NCBI RefSeq assembly: GCF_964340395.1 | Contig: NC_135557.1 | Coordinates: 24,231,375-24,295,374, forward strand | Length of the DNA stretch: 64,000 nt | From: Glandiceps talaboti | Lineage: Eukaryota; Hemichordata; Enteropneusta; Spengelidae | Direction of reading: 5' to 3' | In this document: piece after piece, positions 44,301 to 53,700 of the stretch | Layout: each line of letters starts with the position of its first letter | How positions within the stretch are numbered: the first letter of the stretch is position 1 | Notes under the pieces: model-generated | Databases searched by the model: none | What the model was told of the DNA's origin: nothing | What the model saw: only the letters and a program-made list of their open reading frames with translations | Program-made: the position numbers and the translations under genes

Positions 44301-45664
44301 CAATCAACACGCAGCCCGACAATAAGGCAGGCGATCAAATCAAAATTTCTTGTGTGATGTAAGTTTCAGTTACAAGTTGGAATGCGCGTGCATATAAAGA
44401 ACTGAGTTCCCAGTGTATCCTACTACTTTCTTGTATTGTCATTTCTACTGCTGTTTTCCAAACCCCTTTTCTATTGTGAGTCATCCACACACTACATGCT
44501 ACACGTCAACATACAAACACAAGTGTTTTTACTCCTTGCAGAAGATAAAAATCAGGTTTAAACTTGGGAGGTTAAGTTACTCAATTTTTTTTCTTTTTTT
44601 ATTTAATAATATTTTTATTGGGCTTATTACAAAGGTACAACTTTTTTCATGGATGAAAATATTTTACATTTTGTATTCAGAAACTTTTCTTAAGTTATCA
44701 ATTTAAAAAACTGTCCCCATTTCTTAATATGTGCATTTAATTTACTTTTTCTAACCGCAATATGAAACTCTAGACTCTGAATATTTTGTAAGTATGTGTT
44801 GTATGCTATCAATGTCTGCTAAAAGTACTATAAATCCCTTGTATTAATAGGATAAGAAGGTTATCCATGTACTTATAAATAACTGTACAGTAATGTTCAT
44901 CAAATCTCTGCTTCAAATAAAAATATGAAAACACCCCGGTTTAAGGTTTAGACCGTCCCCTACCATTGTTATACATTGATTTTTTACCAATATCCTGATA
45001 TTAGTGATAAGAGTTTCTCGGGTGACCTCCTATGACCTTTGACCACTAAACATGGCCGCGTACACGTTGACCCACTTGACGGCGAAGAAAGAAATCATGC
45101 ATGAACGAATTTTATATATGAATTTAATATTAAAAGACCCCATTGGTAGATTATCTGATGATATGGTTGCTGTATGTTGAAATGTTAGCCCAGATATTTA
45201 CCAAAGACGAGTTGAGGTGTATTAGCGACTTCGCAGCACTCGATCTGGGCTCGTCAGTGTGTGTTTGCGAGTCTCACAAGCTCAGAGTATTATTTGCACG
45301 GCAGATTTGATCATGATAATTGATAGAATACTCACGTTTCTACTGTATTGAGTCCACATGCTTTCAGTTTTAGAAGTCTGTCCCTCCAGTACTCAGGATG
45401 TACACGAAAATAATGAATAGCGCCACTCAGTATCTGGAACTTCTTCCCGTTGAGTGTAAACTGTTTTGCGTCTGCCTGTAGAGAAATTCGTGGTTCGTCA
45501 ATACTAATTCTGGGTACCGCCAGCTCCGCCCCTCTAGACTTTAGCGTATACATATACCAGAAGAGTATTACACAGACTGACAGTAAAATTATAAAAAATC
45601 GGACGCCATGGACAGGTCTAAATGATATATTCGACATTTTGAACGTGGCCTGTACTGCAGACAT
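23356..45664 (-). CDS. GLB1L2: Beta-galactosidase-1-like protein 2 (glycoside hydrolase family 35)
   Basis: Seventeen exons: 45336-45664, 41247-41315, 39668-39763, 39197-39305, 36223-36315, 34208-34292 (6a), 32187-32251, 31139-31226, 30144-30287, 29496-29588, 29267-29376, 28463-28690, 28033-28114, 25555-25642, 24327-24444, 23847-23963 and 23356-23460. They sum to 2019 nt, 672 residues; human GLB1L2 has 636. A membrane anchor at residues about 23-40 is followed by the catalytic barrel: [41 protein letters not shown], the GH35 signature [16 protein letters not shown] with acid/base Glu216, and [14 protein letters not shown] with nucleophile Glu292. [15 protein letters not shown] and C-terminal beta domains ([24 protein letters not shown]) follow. 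Both catalytic Glu residues are present, so exo-beta-galactosidase-type activity on glycans in the secretory route or lysosome is likely. The start is the ATG at 45664; upstream codons in frame are non-ATG. Confidence 0.92.
24020..24350. repeat. Minisatellite derived from the exon 15 / intron junction of GLB1L2
   Basis: Units of 50 and 74 bp repeat the last 60-odd bases of exon 15 plus the 5' splice site and about 15 bases of intron. The 50-bp form lacks the 24-bp block that encodes the exon end (DAFIDMQ). Two full 74-bp copies with a GTAAGT or GTACGT donor are present, including the genuine one at 24321-24326. Confidence 0.85.
24677..25026. mobile_element. Palindromic TTAA-flanked MITE, copy 1
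   Basis: The ends TTAAAATGGTCATATGGATG and CATCCATATGGCCACTTTAA-like are inverted copies, and the similarity continues inward for about 150 bp (AATAAATACCCAAT, TTTTATCATGG, GAGTTACA). TTAA at both ends fits the target duplication used by piggyBac and some Kolobok elements. In GLB1L2 intron 14, with no coding capacity. Confidence 0.82.
25140..25510 (-). pseudogene. LINE ORF2 C-terminal fragment 1
   Basis: Minus-strand translation gives [40 protein letters not shown] and [12 protein letters not shown]. This is the cysteine/histidine-containing C-terminus of a non-LTR retrotransposon polyprotein. It is 5'-truncated and sits in GLB1L2 intron 14 in the same orientation as the gene. Confidence 0.75.
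25925..26420 (+). pseudogene. Penelope-like element fragment (GIY-YIG endonuclease end)
   Basis: The plus-strand translation includes KVYIGET, a frameshifted [12 protein letters not shown], then [34 protein letters not shown] and [16 protein letters not shown]. The YIGET box and the closing TMNRDEG..L.H.Y pattern are typical of Penelope-like elements or related GIY-YIG retroelements. Frameshifts and stops occur; antisense to GLB1L2, in intron 13. Confidence 0.7.
26430..27660. repeat. 1.2-kb minisatellite built from two unit types
   Basis: A long unit (CATACATGTACTAGGGG plus TTTCCCTG, 25 bp) and a short unit (CATAGTAGAGGTTTCCCTG, 19-20 bp) are interspersed in varying order, more than 50 units in all. 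Local blocks of one or two long units followed by one short unit recur. It lies in GLB1L2 intron 13. Confidence 0.95.
28345..28450. repeat. 30-bp tandem repeat beside GLB1L2 exon 12
   Basis: Nearly three copies of AATGATGAGAGTATCCATGG plus CAACCCCTGT start 12 bases inside the intron from the exon 12 donor. Confidence 0.85.
28770..29160. repeat. 21-bp minisatellite, about 18 copies
   Basis: The unit is ATATCACATGTAATGGTTGAC with variants. It has a period divisible by three, so one strand stays open for 123 codons. GLB1L2 intron 11. Confidence 0.95.
29934..30180. repeat. 52-bp minisatellite derived from the exon 9 / intron junction of GLB1L2
   Basis: Five donors spaced 52 bp apart. Each unit copies 34 bases of exon 9 (encoding [12 protein letters not shown]) together with the 5' splice site and about 18 bases of intron. 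The genuine donor is the first in transcription (30138-30143). Confidence 0.9.
30480..31112. repeat. 92-bp minisatellite, seven copies, beside GLB1L2 exon 8
   Basis: Units begin CCAATCAGTGGCAACCTTGT and contain GGGGCATGGGGAGGGTGGTA and ACAACACATTGTAGTTGTAT. CCAAT is present in each copy. Confidence 0.95.
32910..32943. repeat. AAAC microsatellite
   Basis: About eight AAAC units in GLB1L2 intron 7. The 32690-32900 stretch before it contains several diverged copies of a CATGGTGGTTGGAACTA repeat. Confidence 0.9.
33235..33460. repeat. Imperfect repeats with CAGCCAATCA, next to alternative exon 6b
   Basis: Five units of CAGCCAAT(C/G)AAATCATTC with TTTCATAT or TCCTTAATTGATTTGG spacers. Confidence 0.8.
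33485..33572 (-). CDS. GLB1L2: Alternative exon 6b of GLB1L2
   Basis: 88 nt with a CCCCAG acceptor and GTGAGA donor, open in frame: [15 protein letters not shown] then [15 protein letters not shown]. It aligns with exon 6a ([28 protein letters not shown]) and has the same start phase (0) and end phase (1). Using both in one mRNA shifts the frame, so they should be mutually exclusive. The backbone is conserved and the loop after LFLTSD differs. No stop or damaged splice site is seen. Confidence 0.8.
34208..34292 (-). CDS. GLB1L2: Exon 6a of GLB1L2
   Basis: 85 nt, TGTAG acceptor and GTAAGA donor, residues about 233-261, lying between the acid/base and nucleophile exons. It is the version used in the 672-residue model. 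It is closer in length to the human segment than 6b. Confidence 0.85.
34354..34661. mobile_element. 308-bp element with CCGGTTC...ATGCATTGCGC inverted ends
   Basis: Positions 34354-34375 and 34640-34661 are inverted copies of a 22-bp terminus with one or two mismatches. The interior is less AT-rich than the surroundings. It lies in the intron just upstream of exon 6a and overlaps an 87-codon open frame. Confidence 0.6.
35070..35262 (+). mobile_element. LINE/SINE 3' tail
   Basis: It contains GCGCATTGAGATTGTT, TAATGCGCTCTATGAGAAAT and an (ATT)n end, a common 3' terminus of invertebrate LINEs and their SINEs. The body is not recognised. Confidence 0.5.
35674..36024. mobile_element. Palindromic TTAA-flanked MITE, copy 2
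   Basis: Same family as 24677-25026: TTAAAATGGCCATATGGCTG at one end, TATGGCCACTTTAA at the other, and long internal complementarity. In GLB1L2 intron 5. Confidence 0.85.
36481..36740. mobile_element. 260-bp MITE with AGCCCC(G/A)TCTACACG termini
   Basis: Inverted ends AGCCCCGTCTACACG and CGTGTAGATGGGGCT, each followed inward by the small palindrome CCTACCT(G/C)AGGTAGG. AGT flanks both sides (36478-36480, 36741-36743); a TA duplication is an alternative reading. The inner part is rich in TCCTGAAAC/TCCTGAC repeats. In GLB1L2 intron 4. Confidence 0.75.
37200..37500 (-). pseudogene. LINE ORF2 C-terminal fragment 2
   Basis: Minus-strand translation reads [40 protein letters not shown] and FTFHAMKLR, homologous to the fragment at 25140-25510. 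GLB1L2 intron 4, same orientation. Confidence 0.72.
37710..37862. repeat. 49-bp tandem repeat, three copies
   Basis: Unit: AAATTAGTTTTGTTGTTTTC followed by AGTGTATAAAACCTTGCAGT and CATTGAATG. Confidence 0.9.
38333..39230. repeat. 37-bp minisatellite derived from the exon 4 / intron junction of GLB1L2
   Basis: About 23 tandem copies plus the genuine junction. On the minus strand each unit has about 21 bases of exon end (CCATAGTTGAACCTTATCAG, exon: CCAATAGTTGAACCTTATCAG), the donor GTAAGA or GTAAGG and TATTCAGATA. The true exon 4 ends at 39197 and the array follows immediately downstream. Confidence 0.93.
39840..40340. repeat. Irregular tandem repeats in GLB1L2 intron 2
   Basis: Mixed units of GGAGGAAAGAACAACAGACA, TAGATGGCTACTACATTGTA and TGCTGCTACAGTG in variable order, about 10 blocks. 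The 146-codon open frame here is repeat-derived. Confidence 0.85.
41818..41840. repeat. ATA microsatellite, possible LINE/SINE tail
   Basis: Eight ATA/AAT units followed by TTATTCCCAAAAATATATAG in intron 1 of GLB1L2. The following 40300-42300 intron sequence shows nothing else I can name. Confidence 0.6.
42299..42666. mobile_element. Palindromic TTAA-flanked MITE, copy 3
   Basis: TTAAAATGGACATATGGATG to CATATGGCCACTTTAA, same family as the copies at 24677 and 35674. Intron 1 of GLB1L2. Confidence 0.85.
42924..43304. mobile_element. 381-bp hairpin element with TAGTCTAG termini
   Basis: Left arm TAGTCTAGTTCCAAACTGGTAC, ACGTATTAA, TTACCAGTCTAGT and GGCAGTT is repeated inverted in the right arm (AACTGCC, ACTAGACTGGTAA, TTAAATACGT, GTACCAGTTTAGAAC). 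The loop of about 220 bp is less AT-rich. A further partial arm follows at 43305-43350. Confidence 0.75.
43490..43630 (-). pseudogene. LINE ORF2 C-terminal fragment 3
   Basis: Minus-strand translation begins [15 protein letters not shown] and then decays with stops. Short remnant of the same LINE family as fragments 1 and 2, GLB1L2 intron 1, same orientation. Confidence 0.6.
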
Positions 45665-45949
45665 GGCAGACCAATGCTGGTACTGTGTGGTAGTCACGGT
45701 GAGTGTCTCGCGTGTAATTGCGTGAAAGCAAACTCACCTGCATATTGAATCGGCTTGAGCGTAGTTCCGTATTCGTGTGCCAAAATATACCAAAAGTTAT
45801 TATGTCAGAAACCAAGATAGCAAGAACTGATTTAGCACGTCGGTTTAATGATTAACGTGTACAAACAGGGGTAACTTGCAGGGGGAGCCACTTATTTTGA
45901 GGGGGGGGGGGACTTATATGAAGGCATTGACCGAGGGGAGCGTTTGAGT

Positions 45950-46370
45950 TTACGCGTAAAAAAAATTGTGTGGTTCCAATTACATTCAATTTTAAAATAG
46001 GTGGGGTAGGTAGATTTTTCATTTTATTTTATAATGTTTTTTTTGTTTTTGTTTTTCATCATGTGTGCGTGTCTAGTTCAGGTTTTCCATTGTTTTCCAA
46101 ATGGTCTCCGTGTTGTTTATATCTTCCTATCGGATGTACAGCCATTACAGATTGGAAGAATAGTTTCAAATATATTGTCTTTTTAAGTTGATACCAGTTT
46201 CCGCACCCACTATTTCTTGCGAGGTTTCACGAATTTCGCAATTTTATTATTATTTTCCTCAAATTCGTAAAAAAAAAAGTTTAGGGTCGGCATGAAAAAC
46301 TAGCCTGACTGTAGGGTCGGGTAATCGAAACCAAACATTTTTTTTTTTTATTTGGCCTTATATAATAGTA
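45950..46370. mobile_element. AT-rich MITE family, copy D (inverted)
   Basis: It starts with ACGCGTAAAAAAAATTGTGT and GGTTCCAATTACATTCAATT, and ends with AGGGTCGGGTAATCGAAACC and a T tract, i.e. copies A-C in the opposite orientation. A GACTGTAGGGTCGG-type end is shared with copy A. Confidence 0.75.
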
Positions 46371-46983
46371 TGGCCGGGGTAGGCCGGCAAGATTTTGTTT
46401 GTAAATTACCCCCATCTCACCCCCACCCCCATCCTTTGGAGGCAAGGAGACATAAAAACATTTCATTCTTGTTCGTCCTTTAAAATGATGCAGTAGGTAT
46501 ATATTCTCCGAGTCTATGGGAGGGAACACATTTTATAGCGGGTTAGTGGGGGGTGATATTTTTTTTTATTCATTTATTTATTGTTTGGATCAGGCTCTTG
46601 AGAAAGACCCATATCATAACTTAGGTTACAAACTTAAGATACAAACAAGCATAAACAATAATGACAAACAAATCAATAGAGAATATCTCTCCAATGCCTG
46701 CACTGGAGAGAATCACGATTTTGTCTAATGACCCCTTTATTAACCGCCCTCCCATTACTCGGTTACTCGAGAATCATTCTTAAAAAAAATTCAAGTGCTT
46801 CCCGGAATTGATCCCAAGATTTTTCATGTAGCCCCCCTCACCCATCAAACAATACACAAACAATGTTTATGTGCAATTGTGCGGTACCCCCCCCCCACAC
46901 ACACACACACACACACATGCACGCACTCACATTGCAGGTGTACACTCAGTAGTCTAAAAATGTACGTAAATCTTCAAATATAT

Positions 46984-47190
46984 AGTATGGTATGGTGTGG
47001 TATTGTATGGTATATGGCATGGCATGGCACGGCACGACACAGTACAGTACAGCACAGTACAGTACAGTACAGTACGGTACGGTACGGTACGGTACAGTAC
47101 AGTACAGTACAGTACAGTACAGTACAGTATAGTACAGTACAGTACAGTATATATAGTATAGTACAGTACGTACAGTACGGTATAGTATAG
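46984..47190. repeat. Pentanucleotide array (GGTAT, then AGTAC/GGTAC)
   Basis: GGTAT units change through GGCAT to about 25 AGTAC/GGTAC units. It lies 0.6 kb upstream of the USF3 start codon. Confidence 0.95.
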
Positions 47191-47194
47191 TTTT

Positions 47195-47300
47195 ATTTGG
47201 TATGAGATAATGTAAAAATAAAAACATTATCTAGAGTCAAAAACAAAATACAGAAACAACAAATACAAAAAACAACACTGATAAATAACGATTCGAGTTG
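47195..47300. repeat. Short interspersed repeat shared with USF3 intron 1
   Basis: TTTTATTTGGTATGAGATAA followed by ACATTATCTAGAGTCAAAAA recurs in diverged form at 48755-48850. Confidence 0.6.
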
Positions 47301-47666
47301 CCTGTGGTTATACTGCCCATTGTGAGGCCCGTCCTTGCAAAGACCGCACGCATTTGTAAAGAAATATCATGGGGTGGGGGTGGGGGTTTACGTATAATTG
47401 CACGTACAAATATCTGTGTACCTTGGAGGGGTGTGGAAATTCTTGGGTTCACTTCTTGATGAATGGTAACTAAGTCCACCCTGACTCCAAGTCACAAAAC
47501 CTTGCTAAATAATCCATGGAAATAAAAGTATAAAAAATTATGACTTTTACAATATACTTGATGTATGTACTCACTATAATAGTAATGATTGCGATGTCAA
47601 CGACACATGACGGAATGGTGCATAGCGCCCTCTTTGAACAACTGTAGAAATGTTATTACAAACAAC

Positions 47667-47705
47667 ATGGCGGCCGTACAAAGTAGCGGAGAAAGACACT
47701 TGTAA
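47667..47705 (+). other. Possible upstream ORF in the USF3 leader
   Basis: ATG GCG GCC ... TTG TAA, 12 codons plus stop, 72 nt upstream of the main ATG. The ATG is inside ACATGGCGGCC, which resembles a YY1 site. It is a uORF only if transcription starts upstream of it, which cannot be seen here. Confidence 0.3.
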
Positions 47706-47749
47706 AGTTTGACTTGTTCAACAAACTTTAAGCAATACTGAGCCAGTGT

Positions 47750-47757
47750 TGACGTCA
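47750..47757. promoter_or_regulatory. CRE palindrome near the USF3 start
   Basis: TGACGTCA, 20 bp upstream of the USF3 ATG; likely in the promoter or 5' UTR. Confidence 0.4.
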
Positions 47758-47777
47758 AATCAAGATAACGTGTGACG

Positions 47778-50700
47778 ATGGAACACGTGCAAGAAATTCT
47801 ATCAACTCCAGGAGTTAGGATCGACCGCTTGAAACCTCAAGAACAAGGCAATCAGAGCGGAAGTGCTAATAGCGATCAGTCAACAACAGAAGCTAGAGGC
47901 GATCAAACGGGGTCAGAACACAAAGACGGTATGTGAAGAAAACGACAAACAAAAAAAGAATCTCGGTTTTTCAAGTTTTTGGTCAACGTTGCTAGAGCTA
48001 ATTTATACTGGAAAATCAGCATGTATGAGTTAATTATATTAATGTTTAACGTTGACGTTCTTGTGATGTGTGTGTTTGCTACGCCTGCCACGAGTTGAGT
48101 GTCCTGTAGTATTTGTTTCAGTTAGAATGAAACCGTCGCGTCGCATCACATAGCAGCCATTAGTAGCGACAGTCAACACAACATAGCAGCATATGATTCA
48201 TGTAAACGATCCCAGTAACGTATTTAAGCGTATTCTTGTTACGTACCGGTGCAAAGTGTAAAATTGCGCACTGACCCAGTGATAGTTCAGTAACTTGCAG
48301 TGCGCAGATGACAGCTTACGCTACTCACAGTCTCTAGCCCGGGGTGCTGTAAAATAACGTGTTAAACACTACCGTCTTGGAGACGACGCTTATGTAGGTC
48401 ATACCAGGGTAGTAGGTACCTCGATGACAATTCTAGTGTAGCACTTGAGATTTGGAAATCTATTAGCTTGATGTGAATGCGTGTTGTACCTCTAGGACAG
48501 ATATTAAATATGTGTATATATTCTTATGGCTTCTTCGTATTACAGTTACTTTGATCTTGGAAGTATAAATGGGTTATACTTCCATGCTTTGATAAACAGT
48601 TTGGTTTTATTACTTTAAACTTTCAAAGAATGTACAGTACAATGACAATATCTTGTGTAAATTCTGTTGACAAAATATATCTTTCATTATCAAAAGAGAT
48701 AACACAATTAGTGAAGCCATTCAAGTTTATGCCAGGGAATATAGTATATAGTAGTATATATTTTATTTGACATGAAATTATCAAATAGTGTAGAAAATAC
48801 ATTATCTAGAGTCAAAAACAACAAACAAAAACGACAAAGACAAAAAATATTAGATGTATTCATGATGTCTTATAGTTTGTAGGGAGAAAATTGTATTATA
48901 GATCTATCCAAGATATTAAAGGGAATTATATTTATTGTACATGTAGATATGAGAAAACTTAGCTCTGGAAATTTGTGTCCCAATAATTAACGATATTTTC
49001 ATCAGTGATTGGGATCCTGGAAGTCCCTGAAGTGTATACTTTCAGAGTGAAGGAAAGCTTTGATTTAGGTCTAAATGGTAGAGAGAAAATTGTATGATAG
49101 GTCTCATCCACGATAAGAGAATTTATTGGGGGGGGGGGGGTTGTAGATTACATGTATATTGGAAGACTTGGCTTTAGAAATATATGTCCCAATGACTTTG
49201 AGATACCGTCATCAGTGTGTGGATGGGAGTGCCTGAAGTGTATAATTTTCAGGACTAGGGAAAGCTTTGATGTCATCATGTAAATTATGAAAATGTAGTG
49301 AATGCTGTATTTCCGTTATAAACCATTCTCAACCACATTACAATTACATTGACAGGAATATGTGCAGGATCATCCCAAACCAAGGCTGAGGATTCTATAA
49401 TGAATGCTGTCAGACTGGCTGATTATCTTTATCCTCCTGAAGAAGTCATTGAGTAAGTTGAAAAATTATTCAAGTTCCAGTTAAGATTTGAGGATTCATT
49501 GTTGGATTTGAAAACCAATTGTCTGACACATAGGTAGTCTAGATACTATCATGGTATCAAATCATCTCTAATTCCATCTAACTCAATGATAAATTATGAA
49601 CCAAAAGTTTTTAAAGCAAATGAGTGACCCCCCCCCCGAAACCCCTCATCTCAGGACCTTATTGAGCTAGATGTAAAGAGAGACATTGACATTTGATATA
49701 GCACAAGCAGTGTTTTTTTTTCTAAGGTTGGGGAACCTCTGTAACAGAAAGGGGATATTTGGTAAAACGGGCAAACTTTACAATATATCATACCATAATT
49801 TTGGTGGGGAACCTTGGTAAAATGACTGGGGACTCGGTTAGATTTACCTACTTACTGCCCTTAACAAAAATAATGGTATGGAACTATGGTAAAATGACTG
49901 GGGACCTCGGGTAGATTTTACCTACTTACTGCCCTTAACAAAAATAATGGCATGGAAATATGGTAAAATGACAAGGGAACTCGGTTAGATTTACCTACTT
50001 ACTGCCCTTAACAAAAATAATGGCATGGAACTATGGTAAAAGACAAGGAAACTCAGGTAGATTTTACCTACTTAACTCCCTTAACAAAAGCACTGGTCAG
50101 AAACCCTGATAAAATGACAGGGGAACTCTGGTAGATTTTACCTACTACCACCCTTAACTAAAACACTGACAATACTAGAACATGGTAGCGTTATAAAAAA
50201 CAATGTGTTATTCTGAGAAACATAGGCATGTAAATTTATGATCAAGCTCATAAACCATTTACAATGTATACTTATTTCAATTTTAAAAGCCAAGTAAATG
50301 TACCGGTACCATGCTCACCTAACATTATTATATTCTCTACAGTGAACAGAGACAAAGGCAACGCAGTGTACACAATGCTGTCGAGAGAAGACGTAAAAAT
50401 AAAATAAATGCTGGAATTATGAAGCTAGGTTCATTGATACCAACACTGGATCCTAATAAGGTATATATACTATGAAGATTCACTTGTGACTTGTAAATAA
50501 TAATCATTACGGAAAACCATGAGTCGTTTACAGCTATATGGGGTTTACTGCAACAGACTTGTTATTTAGCGATGTGTGGTTTACATCAACAGACTTGTTA
50601 GTTAGCCATGATTCGTTTACTGCAACTGACTTGTTAGTTAGCTATGTGGGGTTTACAGCAACAGACTTGTTATTTAGCCATGAGTCGTTTACTGCAACTG

Positions 50701-53700
50701 ACTTGTTAGTTAGCTATATGGGGTTTACTGCAACAGACTTGTTATTTAGCGATGTGTGGTTTACAGCAACAGACTTGTTAGTTAGCCATGAGTTGTTTAC
50801 TGCAACTGACTTGTTAGTTAGCTATATGGGGTTTACTGCAACAGACTTGTTATTTAGCGATGTGTGGTTTACAGCAACAGACTTGTTAGTTAGCCATGAG
50901 TCGTTTACTGCAACTGACTTGTTAGTTAGCTATATGGGGTTTACTGCAACAGACTTGTTATTTAGCGATGTGTGGTTTACAGCAACAGACTTGTTAGTTA
51001 GCCATGAGTCGTTTACTGCAACTGACTTGTTAGTTAGCTATATGGGGTTTACTGCAACAGACTTGTTATTTAGCGATGTGTGGTTTACAGCAACAGACTT
51101 GTTAGTTAGCCATGAGTCGTTTACTGCAACTGACTTGTTAGTTAGCTATATGGGGTTTACTGCAACAGACTTGTTATTTAGCGATGTGTGGTTTACAGCA
51201 ACAGACGTGTTAGTTAGCCATGAGTCGTTTACTGCAACTGACTTGTTAGTTAGCCATGAGTTATTTACTGCAACAGACTTGTTATTTAGCCATGAGTCAT
51301 TTACAGCAACAGACTTGTTAGTTAGCCATGAGTTGTTTACTGCAACAGACTTGTTAGTTAGCCATGAGTTGTTTACTGCAACAAACTTTGTTATTTAGCC
51401 ATGAGTTGTTTACAGCAACAGACTTGTTAGTTAACTATGTAGGGTTTACTGCAACAAACTTTTTAGTTAGCTATGTGGGGTTTACAGCAACAGACTTGTT
51501 TGTTAGCCATGAGTCGTTTACTGCAACAGACTTGTTAGTTAGCTATGTAGGGTTTACTGCAACAAACTTTTTAGTTAGCCATGTGGGGTTTACTGCAACA
51601 GACTTGTTAGTTAACCATGTGTGGTTTACAGCAACAGACTTGTTAGTTAACCATGTGTGGTTTACAGCAACAGACTTGTTAGTTAGCTATGTGTGGTTTA
51701 CTGCAACTGACTTGTTAGTTAGCTATATGGGGTTTACTGCAACAGACTTGTTATTTAGCGATGTGTGGTTTACAGCAACAGACTTGTTAGTTAACCATGA
51801 GTCGTTTACTGCAACTGACTTGTTAGTTAGCTATGTGGGGTTTACAGCAACAGACTTGTTAGTTAGCTATGTAGGGTTTAATGCAACAGACTTGTTAGTT
51901 AGCCATGTGTGGTTTACATCAACAGACTTGTTAGTTAGCCATGAGTCATTTACAGCAACAGACTTGTTAGTTAGCCATGTGGGGTTTACTGCAACAAACT
52001 TTTTAGTTAGCCATGAGTCGTTAATGCAACAGACTTGTTAGTTAGCCATGAGTCGTTTACTGCAACAGACTTGTTAGTTAGCCATGTGGGGTTTACTGCA
52101 ACAAACTTTTTAGTTAGCCATGTGTGTTTTTAGCCCTCATGAGGGGGTGCGATGGGCATAGAGAACACTACAGTACTCATGTAAATACTCTGAGTAACTT
52201 ACTATGATTGAGACAGTACAGTCATAGAGAACACTTTCTATTTTTTTCATTTTAGGGTAAAAATCAAATTTTGGAACACGCAGCCGAATATATCACCGAG
52301 ATGCAGCAGAAATATGACAGACTGTTACTTGAGGGTGCCACAGATGCACAAGGTATGCTATATTGGTATCAATACATACCCATATGTGTGTGTGGGGGGG
52401 GGGGTATGTGTTCAAATTTGGTACCTTTTATAGAGGTATGTCACATCATGTGCATGACCGATTCTTTGCATTAGCAGTTCAAGTGCAAGTTTCTCGACTT
52501 GGTGAGCCAGCAAGTCGGGCGTCATAAAAATTGTTTGCATCTCTAAAGCTATTTGCAATGTCACTGATAATGGGTCAGTAAAACTGATAACAACTGATAT
52601 GACATTAGGGGCTTCACACTTAGATATTGAGCTTAGCTGTGCCTGATGTGTTATGTAATAGTGCTTTATCACATTTGTAAATATTGCCAACAAACATTAT
52701 TCAGTGATAAGAAAGATAAGAAACCCCACTTCCGTAGCTAATGGCTTGATTCTTTCCGAAGCTAATGGCTTGATTCTGTAATATGAAATAGATTCCCCAC
52801 ACCTCATAAAAAATGTAGCAAAAGATCGCTACCCAATATTCAACCATATTTAAAACACAGCGGAACCAATGGCATAGACACATATTGTTGTGATGTAGAA
52901 TAACCAGAGTATAAATTACATAATATTGGCTTGTGCGCATGATATAATTATGTATATGTATGTTATATATTTATATTTTTGGGAATAGATGAATGAATTT
53001 AGAATAGTTTTATTGACTGATTACAAGTTCAAAATCCTTTGTCTCTTACCATCTGTCTAATAATATAGAGATTCGGTCTTTTTGAAAGACATGCAAGCAT
53101 CTGTTTATAACTTGATAAGTTTGTTGTTTTTGTTTTTTTCAGCGAGGGAGATAAAGGAGTTAAGGGAACAGAATGATCAACTACGAAAAGAGAATCATCA
53201 TTTTTCCCAAGTCTTAAGAAACGTGAAAGTCAGTGCTGATGGTGTGCCACAGTTGCTGAGTGTTCCAATGGCAGAAGTTCAACAGACATCGTCTGAATCT
53301 ATGGATGATGGTAACCAGGAAGTGACATCAAGTAACCAAGGTCCTGGAAGTGCTGAAGCAGCCAATCAAGAAGCAGCACATTCACCAGCATCTAATGACA
53401 GTACAGAAAGTGAGCAAGGTGATAACCCATCAGAACAAGGAGATAGAAGCAGCATAGGAAATATCGCCACCAGTGTTGGAATTGCTACCCTACCAAATCA
53501 GAATACTACACCTGTTGCAGTGGTACCCCAGCAACCTCTGCCAACCTTTCAAACATTGCAGCAAAATACTGCAGTTGCAAACAACATTGTTTCACATATA
53601 CCAACAACTGTTGCTCCGAGACCTGCTGAAAATGTACAGAACCCTGTACAAGTGAATACAACCAATCAAAATCAAGTCTATAGTTACATTCCACCTGTTC

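Larger units (their letters stand above)
45665..47777. promoter_or_regulatory. Divergent intergenic region between GLB1L2 and USF3
   Basis: The start codons of the two genes point away from each other across 2.1 kb. The region holds a MITE copy (45950-46370), GT/C-rich low-complexity runs, an AGTAC array and, close to USF3, promoter-like motifs (ACATGGCGGCC, TGACGTCA). The rest shows no gene. Confidence 0.55.

Noticed and set aside
45665-45697. Extension of the GLB1L2 start upstream to position 45697
   Set aside because: The codon there is GTG; the first ATG in frame is at 45664, followed by a good membrane-anchor N-terminus.
50538-52041. Open frames of 286 and 225 codons reading FTATDLLVS repeats
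   Set aside because: They arise from a 36-bp minisatellite whose period is divisible by three, inside a USF3 intron bounded by matching splice sites. No start context or domain.
53082-53142. Extension of the last USF3 exon upstream to 53082
   Set aside because: This part is intron: a T-rich tract and CAG acceptor end at 53142, and exon 4 joins in phase to 53143 to continue the coiled coil (AREIKEL).
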